A DNA stretch of 64,000 bases from assembly GCF_028767185.1 (NCBI RefSeq), contig NZ_JARACK010000004.1, positions 248,001-312,000 of the forward strand, given 5' to 3'. Under the pieces are notes generated by a model. The model had not been told where the DNA came from, made no database searches, and saw nothing but the letters and a program-made list of their open reading frames with translations. This document shows positions 8,319-17,730 of this stretch, piece after piece. Both the position numbers and the translations under genes were made by a program. Positions within the stretch are counted from its first letter, which is position 1. Each line of letters opens with the position of its first letter. The DNA is from Mangrovimonas aestuarii. Its GTDB lineage: Bacteria; Bacteroidota; Bacteroidia; Flavobacteriales; Flavobacteriaceae.

Positions 8319-9944
8319 TTAACCTAAAAACGGATATCTATAATCTGTTGGGGTAACGAAGGTTTCCTTGATTAATCTAGGAGATACCCAACGCAATAAG
8401 TTTTGAGCGCTTCCTGCCTTATCATTCGTTCCAGAAGCTCTGGCGCCACCAAAAGGTTGTTGTCCTACAACAGCTCCCGTTGGCTTATCGTTGATATAGA
8501 AGTTACCTGCACAGTTTTGTAAAGCAGTTGTAGCCTCAGTAATTGCGTAACGATCTGTAGCAAGAATAGCTCCAGTTAAAGCGTACTCACTTGTACCGTC
8601 AACTAACCTTAAAGTTTCACTGTACTTGTCTTCGTCATAAACATAAATAGTAATTACAGGTCCAAAAAGTTCAGTACACATTGTTTCGTACTTTGGATTT
8701 GTAGTTACGATAACGGTTGGCTCTATGAAGTATCCTTTAGATTTATCGTAGTTTCCTCCAACAAGAATCTCTGCATCGCTATCAGCTTTTGCTTGGTCAA
8801 TATATTTGGCAAGCTTATCAAAAGATCCTTCATGGATTACAGCCGTGATGAAATTGCTCATATCTTCTGGAGATCCCATTTTAAATGAGTTTACGTCTTC
8901 AACCACAAAGTTTTTAACCTCTTCCCAGATGTTAGAAGGAACATAAGCTCTGGAAGCTGCGCTACATTTTTGTCCTTGGAATTCGAATGCGCCACGAACA
9001 ATTGCTGTTGCTACTTGTTTTGGAACTGCAGTTTTGTGCGCTACGATAAAGTCTTTACCTCCAGTTTCTCCAACAATTCTTGGGTAAGTTTTATAGTTGT
9101 GGATATTGTTTCCAATTTGTTTCCAAAGTTCTTTGAACACAAAAGTAGATCCTGTAAAGTGAAGACCAGAGAAATCTGAGTGAGATAATACAGTTTCAGT
9201 AATCATTACAGGGTCACCAAAAACAACATTAATTACACCAGCAGGAACACCAGCTTCCTTGAATACATCCATAATTACTTTAGCAGAGAAAATCTGACTG
9301 TCACTTGGCTTCCATACCACAACATTCCCCATTAGTGCCATACATGCTGGAAGGTTTCCTGCAATAGCTGTAAAGTTAAATGGCGTTACTGCATATGTAA
9401 ACCCTTCTAATGGACGGTACTCTACACGGTTCCATGCATCAGAAGTGCTTTCAGGTTGCTCATGGTAAATGTCCGTCATGTATTGTACGTTGAAACGTAA
9501 AAAGTCGATAAGCTCACAAGCAGAGTCAATTTCAGCTTGGTGAATGGTTTTCGACTGAGCAATCATTGTTGCGGCATTAATCTTTGCGCGGTATGGTCCC
9601 GCAATTAATTCAGCGGCTTTTAGAAAGATCCCTGCACGTTGCTCCCATGGCATTAGTGCCCAAGCTTTTCTTGCTTCAAGTGCAGTGGCTATTGCATCTT
9701 CAACATGAGATTTCTCCGCTAAGTGATATTGTCCCACTACATGTTGATGGTCGTGAGGAGGAGACATTGTTCTAGTGTTTCCTGTAGTAACATCGTTACC
9801 GTTTATATATAAAGGTACATCGGTATTGCTGTTAAACATTTCTTTGTAAGCGGCCAAAACGGCTTCGCGCTCTGGAGAACCAGGAGCATAGCTCTTAACG
9901 GGCTCGTTTACAGCAATAGGCGTGTTGAAAAATCCTTTTCCCAT
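8319..9944 (-). CDS. pruA: 1-pyrroline-5-carboxylate dehydrogenase (glutamate-semialdehyde dehydrogenase)
   Basis: 541 aa, matching the stand-alone P5CDH subfamily of aldehyde dehydrogenases. It oxidises glutamate-5-semialdehyde, the open form of 1-pyrroline-5-carboxylate, to glutamate with NAD+ in the second step of proline breakdown. ALDH landmarks are VTPFNFTAIAGNLPA at about 186-200, FTGST (273-277), VGETGGKD with the general-base E293, and GQKCSAAS with the catalytic C327. The C-terminal anchor loop GGARASGTNDKAG is also present. No proline dehydrogenase (putA) is in the window. It is a single-gene unit with its own candidate promoter. Confidence 0.95.
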   Translation of the reverse strand: MGKGFFNTPIAVNEPVKSYAPGSPEREAVLAAYKEMFNSNTDVPLYINGNDVTTGNTRTMSPPHDHQHVVGQYHLAEKSHVEDAIATALEARKAWALMPWEQRAGIFLKAAELIAGPYRAKINAATMIAQSKTIHQAEIDSACELIDFLRFNVQYMTDIYHEQPESTSDAWNRVEYRPLEGFTYAVTPFNFTAIAGNLPACMALMGNVVVWKPSDSQIFSAKVIMDVFKEAGVPAGVINVVFGDPVMITETVLSHSDFSGLHFTGSTFVFKELWKQIGNNIHNYKTYPRIVGETGGKDFIVAHKTAVPKQVATAIVRGAFEFQGQKCSAASRAYVPSNIWEEVKNFVVEDVNSFKMGSPEDMSNFITAVIHEGSFDKLAKYIDQAKADSDAEILVGGNYDKSKGYFIEPTVIVTTNPKYETMCTELFGPVITIYVYDEDKYSETLRLVDGTSEYALTGAILATDRYAITEATTALQNCAGNFYINDKPTGAVVGQQPFGGARASGTNDKAGSAQNLLRWVSPRLIKETFVTPTDYRYPFLG

Positions 9945-9980
9945 AGTTTATTTGTTTAATAGTTTGTGAAAAATGATGCA

Positions 9981-9988
9981 CAAAGGTA
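9981..9988 (-). promoter_or_regulatory. Candidate -7 box for pruA
   Basis: TACCTTTG on the minus strand matches TAnnTTTG, 37 bp before the pruA start. No clear TTG -33 element. Confidence 0.45.
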
Positions 9989-10050
9989 CAATATTTATGT
10001 GATTTACTATGGGGAGCCGCTTCCTAAATGGGCGTTAAAGTATTTGGCAA

Positions 10051-10058
10051 TATTTTTG
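10051..10058 (+). promoter_or_regulatory. Candidate -7 box for the NRDE gene
   Basis: TATTTTTG matches TAnnTTTG. Transcription would start near 10065, which rules out a TTG at 10063 as the translation start and supports the ATG at 10093. Confidence 0.45.
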
Positions 10059-10092
10059 TAAGTTGTTGATAATAAATTCTAAAGAACCTGTT

Positions 10093-10797
10093 ATGTGTAC
10101 TGTTACATTGGCAGCATTGCGAGCAAATGATTTCGTGCTTACTTCGAACCGAGATGAAGCACCTGGTAGATTTGCTTTTCATCCAATGGAGATAGTTTTT
10201 GACGGAGTGAAAATGCTATGTCCTATTGATGAGGAAGCTGGGGGCACCTGGATTGGAGTGAGTGAGAATAAGCGTGTTTTATGTTTGTTAAATGGAGGGT
10301 TTGTTATTCATCGTCGGGCCGATAGATATCGCAAAAGCAGGGGAGTGATGGTTAAGGATTTATTGGCTTTAGCTACTCTTGATGATTTTATTCAGTACGA
10401 TTTCGATGGGATTGAGCCGTTTACATTGGTCGTAGTTGACTGGGGTTCAGGGTTACGCTTTTGTGAACTTGTGTGGGATTCAGGTCAATTGCACTTTTCA
10501 GATTTACCGCTTCTGCCTCACGTTTGGTCTTCAACAACATTATTTACCAGGGAAATGAAAGAGGAACGTAAATCTTGGTTTAATATGTTTAAAAAAGTGA
10601 GAGGGATAGATCCTGATCTATTACTGGAGTTCCATAATACGGCAGGATTTGGAAATGTAGACTATGGAGTTATCATGGATAGGGTTGTAGTTAAAACTAC
10701 AAGCATTACACAGATCATTAAGTTTAGGGATAAGATTAGTATTGACTACAGTAGTTTAGTAGACAATACCAACGAAAGTAAGATATTGGTAATATAG
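10093..10797 (+). CDS. NRDE family protein (TANGO2-like)
   Basis: 234 aa from the ATG at 10093. This start gives MCTVTLAALRANDFVLTSNRD, the expected beginning of the family with Cys2 directly after the initiator Met and the name-giving NRDE at 19-22. An in-frame TTG at 10063 would bury Cys2. The Met-Cys start resembles N-terminal-nucleophile enzymes. The human homologue TANGO2 is linked to lipid and haem or acyl-CoA handling, but the bacterial role is unsettled. GGTWIGVSENKRVLCLLNGG at about 53-72 is the second conserved block. The next gene follows after 12 bp on the same strand, so the two form an operon. Confidence 0.85.
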   Translation: MCTVTLAALRANDFVLTSNRDEAPGRFAFHPMEIVFDGVKMLCPIDEEAGGTWIGVSENKRVLCLLNGGFVIHRRADRYRKSRGVMVKDLLALATLDDFIQYDFDGIEPFTLVVVDWGSGLRFCELVWDSGQLHFSDLPLLPHVWSSTTLFTREMKEERKSWFNMFKKVRGIDPDLLLEFHNTAGFGNVDYGVIMDRVVVKTTSITQIIKFRDKISIDYSSLVDNTNESKILVI

Positions 10798-10809
10798 TAT
10801 GATTGTATT

Positions 10810-11799
10810 ATGGAGAATAGCGGGTTAATGATTGTTATGAGTTATCCAGAGACTGTGGTAATGGTAGCTGACGAATGGTATTCTTCTTATTTAAAATATT
10901 TTGGTATAGGTAAAAAAGACTATGTCAGGGCTGGTCATGCAGCGCTTGTTCTTATTGATAAATCTACAGGTGAGTTAGAATATCACGATTTTGGAAGATA
11001 TATTACTCCAGAGCCTTTTGGTAGGGTTAGAGGTAAGGATACAGATTGTGAGTTGGATTTTCCATTGAAAGCAGAGTTGAATGGAGATGAAATCGTAAAT
11101 CTTACAAAACTATTGGTTTTCTTGGCGACTCATCCCAAATTAACTCATGGAGATGGAAGGCTCATTGCAACAGTTTGCACAGCTATAGACTATAGAGAGG
11201 CAAGGAAACATATTACAGATCAACAACACAAACACTTTATTCGCTATGCCGCCTTTATTAAAGATGCTTCTAATTGTGCTAGGTTTGTTACTCGTGCTCT
11301 TATTGCTTCAGTTACAGATGAAAAAATTAAAAGGAAATTAATTGCTTCCACAAGATTTACACCTAGTACTGTTGGAAATGTTTTGAATTCATGTACAGGC
11401 AACCCAATATATGAGGTGAGTCCATTGGGTGAGATTTCTGAATTAAATCAATCTTTATTTACGATTAATAGGCTATGTTTTTTAGATAAGTTAGAGGATT
11501 ATGTCCCGGCGCTAATAGGCACAATGTATCCTAAGCGTGTTGATTCTTTACATCCTCATGCGCAATGGTTAAGTGGAATAGCTGCAGGAGCCTGGTATGA
11601 GCTTTATGAAACTGATATGGAAATGGAATATTTGTTCAGGAGAGTTTCTCCACATGGAAATGTTGATGTTCACGATAGATATTTGGTGGAAAATGATTTA
11701 TTTGATTACAGTAAAAAATATGATTTTATACAATATTCAAATTGCAGTTTTTTTCATATTCTTCAGGGGGATGTTGTATATAGGTTTAATAGAAAGTAA
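10810..11799 (+). CDS. Conserved flavobacterial protein of unknown function, possibly DUF6695
   Basis: 329 aa, no signal peptide and no membrane segment, so cytosolic. It opens with LMIVMSYPETVVMVADEWYSSYLKYFGIG and contains YVRAGHAALVLIDKSTGELEYHDFGRY (about 37-63), a block that suggests a papain-like or NlpC-like fold: it has a histidine (AGHAA) and later a conserved cysteine (DASNCARFV at about 154-162). I recall this layout as DUF6695, but without a search the name is tentative. Its close coupling to the NRDE gene (12 bp) suggests a shared task. Catalysis by a Cys-His pair is only inferred from the two conserved-looking residues. Confidence 0.55.
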   Translation: MENSGLMIVMSYPETVVMVADEWYSSYLKYFGIGKKDYVRAGHAALVLIDKSTGELEYHDFGRYITPEPFGRVRGKDTDCELDFPLKAELNGDEIVNLTKLLVFLATHPKLTHGDGRLIATVCTAIDYREARKHITDQQHKHFIRYAAFIKDASNCARFVTRALIASVTDEKIKRKLIASTRFTPSTVGNVLNSCTGNPIYEVSPLGEISELNQSLFTINRLCFLDKLEDYVPALIGTMYPKRVDSLHPHAQWLSGIAAGAWYELYETDMEMEYLFRRVSPHGNVDVHDRYLVENDLFDYSKKYDFIQYSNCSFFHILQGDVVYRFNRK

Positions 11800-11804
11800 T
11801 TGGC

Positions 11805-12191
11805 CTAGTTAAGTGCGAAAGGAGCGCTTAGTTTAAAGGTAGGTACGGTTACTTTAAATTTCTTGGTGGTTGTGAAATTTACCATATTGTAGTGCCCCTG
11901 CATGGCTCCGAAAGGAGATGATAGTAAGCAACCTGAGTTATAGGTGTGTGACTCACCAGGCTTTAAAACGGGTTTCTTTCCAATGACACCTTCACCGGTT
12001 ACAATTTCTGTATTATTAAGGGAGTCTAATATGGTCCAGTGTCTAGCATTGAGTTGGACTGAGTCCTTACTTTGGTTTTCAATGGTAATTTTATAGCCAA
12101 AGGCAAACTGTATTCTATAATTTCTATAGAATGTTCCCTCAAAACTCGTTTCAACTGAGATTTTTATGCCCTTTGTGATTTGTTGAACCAT
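11805..12191 (-). CDS. apaG: ApaG domain protein (Co2+/Mg2+ efflux protein ApaG)
   Basis: 128 aa, the normal ApaG length. The fibronectin-III-like ApaG fold is shown by YRIQFAFGYKITIENQSKDSVQLNARHWTI (about 25-54, split over two strands), GEGVIGKKPVLKPGESHTYNSG and SSPFGAMQGHYNM, all family hallmarks. ApaG was linked genetically to Co2+ resistance and diadenosine tetraphosphate in enterobacteria; its molecular role is unknown. It lies downstream of the T9SS plug gene on the same strand after 110 bp, and its 3' end is only 5 bp from the convergent gene at 10810-11799 with no terminator hairpin between them. Confidence 0.92.
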   Translation of the reverse strand: MVQQITKGIKISVETSFEGTFYRNYRIQFAFGYKITIENQSKDSVQLNARHWTILDSLNNTEIVTGEGVIGKKPVLKPGESHTYNSGCLLSSPFGAMQGHYNMVNFTTTKKFKVTVPTFKLSAPFALN

Positions 12192-12301
12192 CTTAACTTA
12201 CGTTGTACAAAGCAATTATAAATGCAAAAATAATAAATAATAAGATTTGTTGGGTAATTATTTAACGTTCTAAGTCGTTAAAAAATAAAATTAACCTTAC
12301 A

Positions 12302-13549
12302 CTAATTTGTAATATCTACAGAATTTCCTTCCCCAATACCTATCAATTTATCGTATCGCCCCCCTAATCTTCTGTAATAAACAAGAACTTTATAGTCGTT
12401 TTCGGTTTGGAAATAATTACCACTGATGGCGCCTTCATCGAGAACACCATCTTTTGAGAATTTAACATATTTATAATTGTAGAACCCTTGTTTTAAAAGT
12501 ATTTTCTTTTCATAACGCCTTTTCGTCTCGTTGTATTCCATACGGTTTTCCTCAGTAAGCTGATAGTTGTTGTAATTTCCATAAACATAAATGTCCTCGG
12601 GCTGTTTTTCGAGTTGTAATGAAAAATGGATCCATACATAATCAGCCTCAGTACTTGGGTTGTCTCTGTCAATGGCCGTTACCAGGAAATTCCCGTTGAT
12701 ATCTGGGTTGTAGGTGTAAGGGGTATTGCGTCTAGGTACGTTAGTGAATAAGTAGTTATGGTATAATTCCTGTAAATCAATAAATTCAATTGTGTTTGTA
12801 GCAACCCTAACATCCTTGTTTTCAAAGAAAAGGTACTCGTTACCGCCCCAAAAACTGGATTCGTTGGTGTATTTGTAAATTAGCTCGTTACCCATGGTGT
12901 ACATGGGTTTGAGGTTGCTAATTGCGGTGTTGAGGTTGTTGTTTTGAACAATTAAGGTTTTTATTGTTTGTTGTGGGTTGACAAATTGAATTGTAGCTGA
13001 ATTTATCCTTATGTCTACAGATTGTTTTTCGTCTACATATTTTACATCACGCGACCGTTTTATATCCACGCCCACTTGTGCTTCAGGTTCATAAATCATA
13101 AACTTTCTTGAAAAAACAAGTTCATCATACTCATTGAATATTTTTAGCATGTAATTGCCCGAAACTCTTAGGGCTCTGGTGTACTGGTTTGGTATGGTTA
13201 GTGTGTAATGCGAATATATTTGATAGGAGTTTACAGAGTTTATGTAATTACGAAGGCGTTGATTGTCATAACCATCAATGTATTCCGATTTTACTAAAAC
13301 CGAAGGGGTCCAGTCAAAGTTGTAATGTTCAATTTTATAGTAATAATCTTCCTCTAATGCATTTAGGGCATCAAACTCTAGAATAACCTGTTCGCCAAGG
13401 CGTAAAATAGGTAATTGACTTTCTTGGGTGTCTCCTTTAAACATGATTGTTTTTATGTAATCGGGTGGTGCAAGCTCTTGCTCAGCTTGTGAAAATCCAA
13501 TGGTAGTGATAAATAAAAATAAGATTAGGGCTATGAATTTATTGACCAT
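12302..13549 (-). CDS. Type IX secretion system plug protein (DUF5103)
   Basis: 415 aa with a signal peptide (about 1-20, ending TIGFSQ). The order of elements matches the DUF5103 family, now named T9SS plug protein: an N-terminal domain with YIKTIMFKGDTQESQLPILRLG, and a C-terminal domain with YVWIHFSLQ, DIYVYGNYNNYQLTEEN, MEYNE and YEKKILLKQGFYNYKYV. In the SprA translocon the plug closes the periplasmic end of the barrel when the lateral opening is not occupied by PorV. This agrees with other signs of T9SS in the window (subtilase at 61-63 kb, surface protein at the left edge). It is divergent from nqrA. Confidence 0.88.
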   Translation of the reverse strand: MVNKFIALILFLFITTIGFSQAEQELAPPDYIKTIMFKGDTQESQLPILRLGEQVILEFDALNALEEDYYYKIEHYNFDWTPSVLVKSEYIDGYDNQRLRNYINSVNSYQIYSHYTLTIPNQYTRALRVSGNYMLKIFNEYDELVFSRKFMIYEPEAQVGVDIKRSRDVKYVDEKQSVDIRINSATIQFVNPQQTIKTLIVQNNNLNTAISNLKPMYTMGNELIYKYTNESSFWGGNEYLFFENKDVRVATNTIEFIDLQELYHNYLFTNVPRRNTPYTYNPDINGNFLVTAIDRDNPSTEADYVWIHFSLQLEKQPEDIYVYGNYNNYQLTEENRMEYNETKRRYEKKILLKQGFYNYKYVKFSKDGVLDEGAISGNYFQTENDYKVLVYYRRLGGRYDKLIGIGEGNSVDITN

Positions 13550-13670
13550 GTTTTGTGAGAATTGATGTGTAAATATAGATAATTTTTAAACCTTACTTTA
13601 ACATATTATTTAGAATAGTTATAAATAGTTTAGGTCAGGGTATTTAAAATGGTTTTTAGGTATTAATTCG

Positions 13671-13678
13671 TAAATTTG
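13671..13678 (+). promoter_or_regulatory. Candidate -7 box for the nqr operon
   Basis: TAAATTTG matches TAnnTTTG, 62 bp before the nqrA ATG, in the spacer divergent from the plug gene. Confidence 0.45.
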
Positions 13679-13740
13679 CACGGATTTTTGAGTTGTAAAA
13701 AAATCAATCAGTATAACTGTATAACAAATAGATTCATAAT

Positions 13741-15096
13741 ATGTCAAACGACATTAAGATTAAAAAAGGTCTCGACATTAAACTCATAGGTGCTGCCGAA
13801 AAAGTTACAGAACAGGCAATAGTGAGTAATTACTACACCTTGAGGCCTGAAGACTTCCACGGGGTAACTCCTAAATTAGTTGCGAAGGTTGGAGCAAAAG
13901 TAAAGGCAGGGGAGACTGTTTTTTACGATAAGGCCAACGAGGATGTAAAATTCGTTTCTCCAGTTTCTGGAGAAGTTGTTGATGTAGTTCGCGGTGAAAA
14001 GCGACGCATTTTGGCGATTAAAATCCAGGCCGATAAGACCCAAGAGTATTTAGACCATGGTAAATTTAATATCGACGGCGCTAAAGCAGAAGACATCAAG
14101 TCGCATTTAATGGCAACAGGATGTTGGACTCTTATAAAGCAACGTCCGTACGATGTTATTGCAATTCCAAGTCGCACACCTAAAGCTATTTTTATTTCTG
14201 CTTATGCAAGTGCTCCTTTAGCTGCCGATTACGATTACGTACTTCAAGGGAAAGAGGCTGAGTTGCAAGCAGCAGTATCAGCTCTAGGTAAATTAACTGA
14301 AGGTAAAGTTCATGTGTCGGTAGAACATAATTCAAACTCGCCTATGGCTGGTTTGTCTGGTGTAACTTTGCACAAGGTTTCTGGGCCGCACCCTTCAGGG
14401 AATGTTGGAACCCAAATCAACAGAATAGATCCTGTAAACAAAGGAGAAACTGTTTGGACTATCACGCCTCAGGATTTGGTAATCATTGGTGAACTATTGC
14501 TTACCGGTAAGTTCAACGCAGAGCGTGTTGTTGCGTTAGTAGGTTCTTCTATTAAAAAGCCAAGATACTTCAAAACCAAATTAGGATGTGAAATAGCTTC
14601 TGTTATTTATGATAACGGTGTTGATAAAAACGATAATTTCCGTGTTATTTCTGGAAACGTTTTATCAGGGAAACAAATTCAGCCTGATGGTTCTTTAGAC
14701 TATTACAGTAATACTATTACGGTTATTCCAGAAGGAGATGATTATGAATTCTTTGGATGGAACAAGCCTGTCTTTAATAAAGTATCTACATCAAGAGCCA
14801 TGACTTTCTCATGGTTGTTCCCAAATAAAGAATTCGATCTGAATACCAATACTAATGGAGAGCATAGAGCCTTTGTAGTAACAGGAAATTATGAGGAGGT
14901 ATTCCCTATGGATATATATCCGTTACAGATTTTAAAATCTTGTATGTATAAGGATCTTGATGAGATGGAAGCTTTAGGAATGTACGAAGTTGCTCCTGAA
15001 GATTTCGCTTTAACAGAATTTGTTTGTGTGTCTAAGCAACCTCACCAAAAAATTATCCGTGAAGGTTTAGACTTAATGATTAAAGAAATAGGATAG
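13741..15096 (+). CDS. nqrA: Na+-translocating NADH:quinone reductase subunit A
   Basis: 451 aa, full length for NqrA. It is the peripheral cytosolic subunit that takes part in quinone binding in the Na+-pumping NADH dehydrogenase. Visible blocks are IKKGLDIKLIGAA near the start, LRPEDFHGVTPKLVAKVGAKVKAGE (about 33-57, biotinyl-lipoyl-like), GVTLHKVSGPHPSGNVGTQI and the C-terminal EVFPMDIYPLQILKSCMYKDL. It is the first gene of a six-gene operon nqrABCDEF with spacings of 5, 1, 3, 27 and 1 bp. Confidence 0.97.
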   Translation: MSNDIKIKKGLDIKLIGAAEKVTEQAIVSNYYTLRPEDFHGVTPKLVAKVGAKVKAGETVFYDKANEDVKFVSPVSGEVVDVVRGEKRRILAIKIQADKTQEYLDHGKFNIDGAKAEDIKSHLMATGCWTLIKQRPYDVIAIPSRTPKAIFISAYASAPLAADYDYVLQGKEAELQAAVSALGKLTEGKVHVSVEHNSNSPMAGLSGVTLHKVSGPHPSGNVGTQINRIDPVNKGETVWTITPQDLVIIGELLLTGKFNAERVVALVGSSIKKPRYFKTKLGCEIASVIYDNGVDKNDNFRVISGNVLSGKQIQPDGSLDYYSNTITVIPEGDDYEFFGWNKPVFNKVSTSRAMTFSWLFPNKEFDLNTNTNGEHRAFVVTGNYEEVFPMDIYPLQILKSCMYKDLDEMEALGMYEVAPEDFALTEFVCVSKQPHQKIIREGLDLMIKEIG

Positions 15097-15101
15097 TAAC
15101 C

Positions 15102-16301
15102 ATGGGATTAAAAAGTAATTTACATAATCTGAAAGAAAAGTATAAAGGCACCAAAATGGCTCCTGCCTTTAATGCTTTACATACATTTTTATACCTACCA
15201 AACGAAACGACTCATGGCGGAACGCACATTAAGTCTGCAGACGACTTAAAGCGTACCATGAACACGGTTATCATGGCGTTGGTTCCATGTTTGATTTTTG
15301 GTATGTTCAATGCTGGATTCCAACACTTCCGTGCTTTGGGTACTCCAGTTGATTTCCTTTCTTGGGATGCATTTTGGGTTGGTATCATTAAGGTGTTGCC
15401 TCTTGTGGTAGTATCTTATGGTGTTGGTCTAGCTATTGAGTTCCTTTTTGCTGTAATTAAGGGACACGAAGTAGAGGAAGGTTACCTTGTAACAGGTATG
15501 TTGGTGCCATTAATTGTGCCAGTCGATATTCCATTATGGATGCTTGCCGTTGCTGTTGCCTTTGGTGTGGTTATCGGTAAAGAGGTTTTCGGTGGAACGG
15601 GAATGAACATTCTTAACCCAGCTTTAACTATTCGTGCGTTCTTATTCTTCGCTTATCCTACTTGGATGTCTGGAGATAAAGTATGGGTTCACGGAGCGGT
15701 TGAGCGTGCAAATGAAATTGCTGGCGGAGCTAATCTTGATGCAATTTCTGGAGAGACTATTTTAGGTAGCTTAGCTCAAGGTAATGAGGCTGGATATTCC
15801 ATTGCTGATATGTTCTTCGGATTTATTCCAGGATCTGTTGGGGAGACATCTACACTTCTTATCCTATTAGGAGGTTTGTTCTTAATCTTTACTAAAATCG
15901 GTAGCTGGAGAATTATGTTATCTTCTGTTGTTGGTGCTTTAGTAATGGGATTGATTTTTAACGGTGTTGTTAACGCTGGTTGGATTGCAGAAGGTAGCAA
16001 GTTTTATGGATTGATGAGTACAGAGTACTGGCATCACCTATTAATTGGTGGTTTTGCATTCGGTACTGTATTTATGGCTACCGACCCTGTAACGGCTTCA
16101 CAAACCAATAAAGGAAAATGGATTTACGGATTCTTGGTTGGATTTATTTCAATCCTTATTCGTGTATTCAACCCAGCCTACCCAGAAGGAGTAATGTTGG
16201 CCATCTTATTGATGAACGTATTCGCGCCAACAATAGACCATTATGTGGTACAAGGAAATGTTAAGAAAAGAATGAAACGTTTAAAAGCAAAAACAGCTTA
16301 A
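15102..16301 (+). CDS. nqrB: Na+-translocating NADH:quinone reductase subunit B
   Basis: 399 aa, polytopic membrane subunit of NQR that carries a covalently bound FMN and riboflavin and forms part of the Na+ path. Hydrophobic helices fill residues about 52-200 and 240-385. The flavinylation site reads DAISGET, with T219 as the FMN-bearing threonine; the more common form is SGAT, so Ala is replaced by Glu here. GGTGMNILNPALTIRAFLFF (about 164-183) is a family signature. FMN is attached by ApbE, which is not in the window. Confidence 0.96.
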   Translation: MGLKSNLHNLKEKYKGTKMAPAFNALHTFLYLPNETTHGGTHIKSADDLKRTMNTVIMALVPCLIFGMFNAGFQHFRALGTPVDFLSWDAFWVGIIKVLPLVVVSYGVGLAIEFLFAVIKGHEVEEGYLVTGMLVPLIVPVDIPLWMLAVAVAFGVVIGKEVFGGTGMNILNPALTIRAFLFFAYPTWMSGDKVWVHGAVERANEIAGGANLDAISGETILGSLAQGNEAGYSIADMFFGFIPGSVGETSTLLILLGGLFLIFTKIGSWRIMLSSVVGALVMGLIFNGVVNAGWIAEGSKFYGLMSTEYWHHLLIGGFAFGTVFMATDPVTASQTNKGKWIYGFLVGFISILIRVFNPAYPEGVMLAILLMNVFAPTIDHYVVQGNVKKRMKRLKAKTA

Positions 16302-16302
16302 G

Positions 16303-17055
16303 ATGAGTAATAAAACCGATAGTAACGTATACACCGTATTATTTGCCATAGGTATGGTTGTGGTTGTAGGGTCTTTATTAGCCTTCACAGCGTCATCACT
16401 TAAAGGTAAGATCAGTAATAATGTTGAGTTGGAAAAACAACAAAACATTTTATACGCCATGGGAGTTAACGAAAACGATGAGAGTAGTGCTGTTTTTGTT
16501 GATAAGACCCAGGCTCCAGATTTATTCAAAAAATACATCACCAAGCAGGTAGTGATTCAAGGTGGTGAGGTTTCTGAAGATAATGAAGCGTATTTAATAG
16601 ATATTAAAAAAGCCAAGGAAGAAGCAAAAGGAGACGCCTCTAAAAGACGTTTGCCTTTGTTTATTGGTGAAAAGGATGGTAAGACATTCTATATAGCCCC
16701 TATTTATGGTAAAGGGCTTTGGGATGCCATCTGGGGATATGTATCTATGGACGAAAACATGGTAGTTCAAGGTGCGTATTTTGACCACAAAGGAGAAACT
16801 CCTGGTCTAGGTGCTAACATTAAAGAGCGTTTCTTTATGGACGACTTTATTGGTGAGCATTTATTGGATAGCAACAATAACTTTAAAGGTATTGATGTTG
16901 CCAAAGGAAATGCCGACCCTAAAAATGAAAACAAAACTGATAATGAGGTTGACGCTATTGCTGGAGCTACCATTACAGGTAATGGAGTAGCAGCCATGCT
17001 AAAAAGTGATTTACAGCTTTACAAGCCTTATTTCGATAATCTAAAAAATAATTAA
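16303..17055 (+). CDS. nqrC: Na+-translocating NADH:quinone reductase subunit C
   Basis: 250 aa. It has one N-terminal membrane helix (about 9-32) and a periplasmic FMN-binding domain. The flavinylation motif DAIAGATITG places the FMN on T223. GKGLWDAIWGYVSMDENM and HKGETPGLGANI are the other typical blocks of the FMN-binding (NqrC/RnfG) domain. The ATG starts 1 bp after the nqrB stop, indicating translational coupling. Confidence 0.96.
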   Translation: MSNKTDSNVYTVLFAIGMVVVVGSLLAFTASSLKGKISNNVELEKQQNILYAMGVNENDESSAVFVDKTQAPDLFKKYITKQVVIQGGEVSEDNEAYLIDIKKAKEEAKGDASKRRLPLFIGEKDGKTFYIAPIYGKGLWDAIWGYVSMDENMVVQGAYFDHKGETPGLGANIKERFFMDDFIGEHLLDSNNNFKGIDVAKGNADPKNENKTDNEVDAIAGATITGNGVAAMLKSDLQLYKPYFDNLKNN

Positions 17056-17058
17056 TCT

Positions 17059-17703
17059 ATGGGACTATTATCTAAAAAAGACACAAAGTTAATTACAGAC
17101 CCATTAGCAGACAATAACCCTATTACGATTCAGGTATTGGGGATTTGTTCGGCATTAGCGATTACGGCTCAATTAAAAGCCTCAATCGTAATGGCTGTTT
17201 CGGTATTGTTCGTATTAGGAGTAGGTAACGTAGTTATCTCATTAATGCGTAACATTATTCCATCCAAAATTAGAATTATCGTTCAGTTAACAGTAGTAGC
17301 CGCCTTGGTAATTATTGTAGACCAAGTGCTAAAAGCTTTTGCTTATGAGCTAAGTAAAACTCTATCGGTTTTCGTAGGGTTGATTATCACCAACTGTATT
17401 ATTATGGGACGTTTTGAAGCTTTTGCTCTAGGAAACGGACCTTGGAAATCGTTCTTGGACGGTATTGGTAACGCATTGGGTTATGGTTTAATTCTAATTG
17501 TCGTTGGATTCTTTAGAGAGCTTTTAGGTTCTGGTACACTACTAGGATTTAAAGTATTAGGGGACCCTATCGAGAAAACAGGATTATATGCTTTAGGTTA
17601 TGAAAACAACGGTTTCATGTTGTTGTCACCAATGGCTTTAATCGTAGTTGGAATCATTATTTGGGTACAACGAAGCAGAAACAAAGATTTAATAGAAGAT
17701 TAA
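17059..17703 (+). CDS. nqrD: Na+-translocating NADH:quinone reductase subunit D
   Basis: 214 aa, the normal length, with about six membrane helices. NqrD and NqrE are homologous inverted-topology subunits that hold an iron centre in the membrane between them. Typical stretches are PLADNNPITIQVLGICSALA at about 15-34, where C30 is the likely iron ligand, and FVGLIITNCIIMGRFEAFA, with a second cysteine at about 114. Confidence 0.95.
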   Translation: MGLLSKKDTKLITDPLADNNPITIQVLGICSALAITAQLKASIVMAVSVLFVLGVGNVVISLMRNIIPSKIRIIVQLTVVAALVIIVDQVLKAFAYELSKTLSVFVGLIITNCIIMGRFEAFALGNGPWKSFLDGIGNALGYGLILIVVGFFRELLGSGTLLGFKVLGDPIEKTGLYALGYENNGFMLLSPMALIVVGIIIWVQRSRNKDLIED

Positions 17704-17730
17704 ACCTAGGGTTTACTAAAAATATAGATT

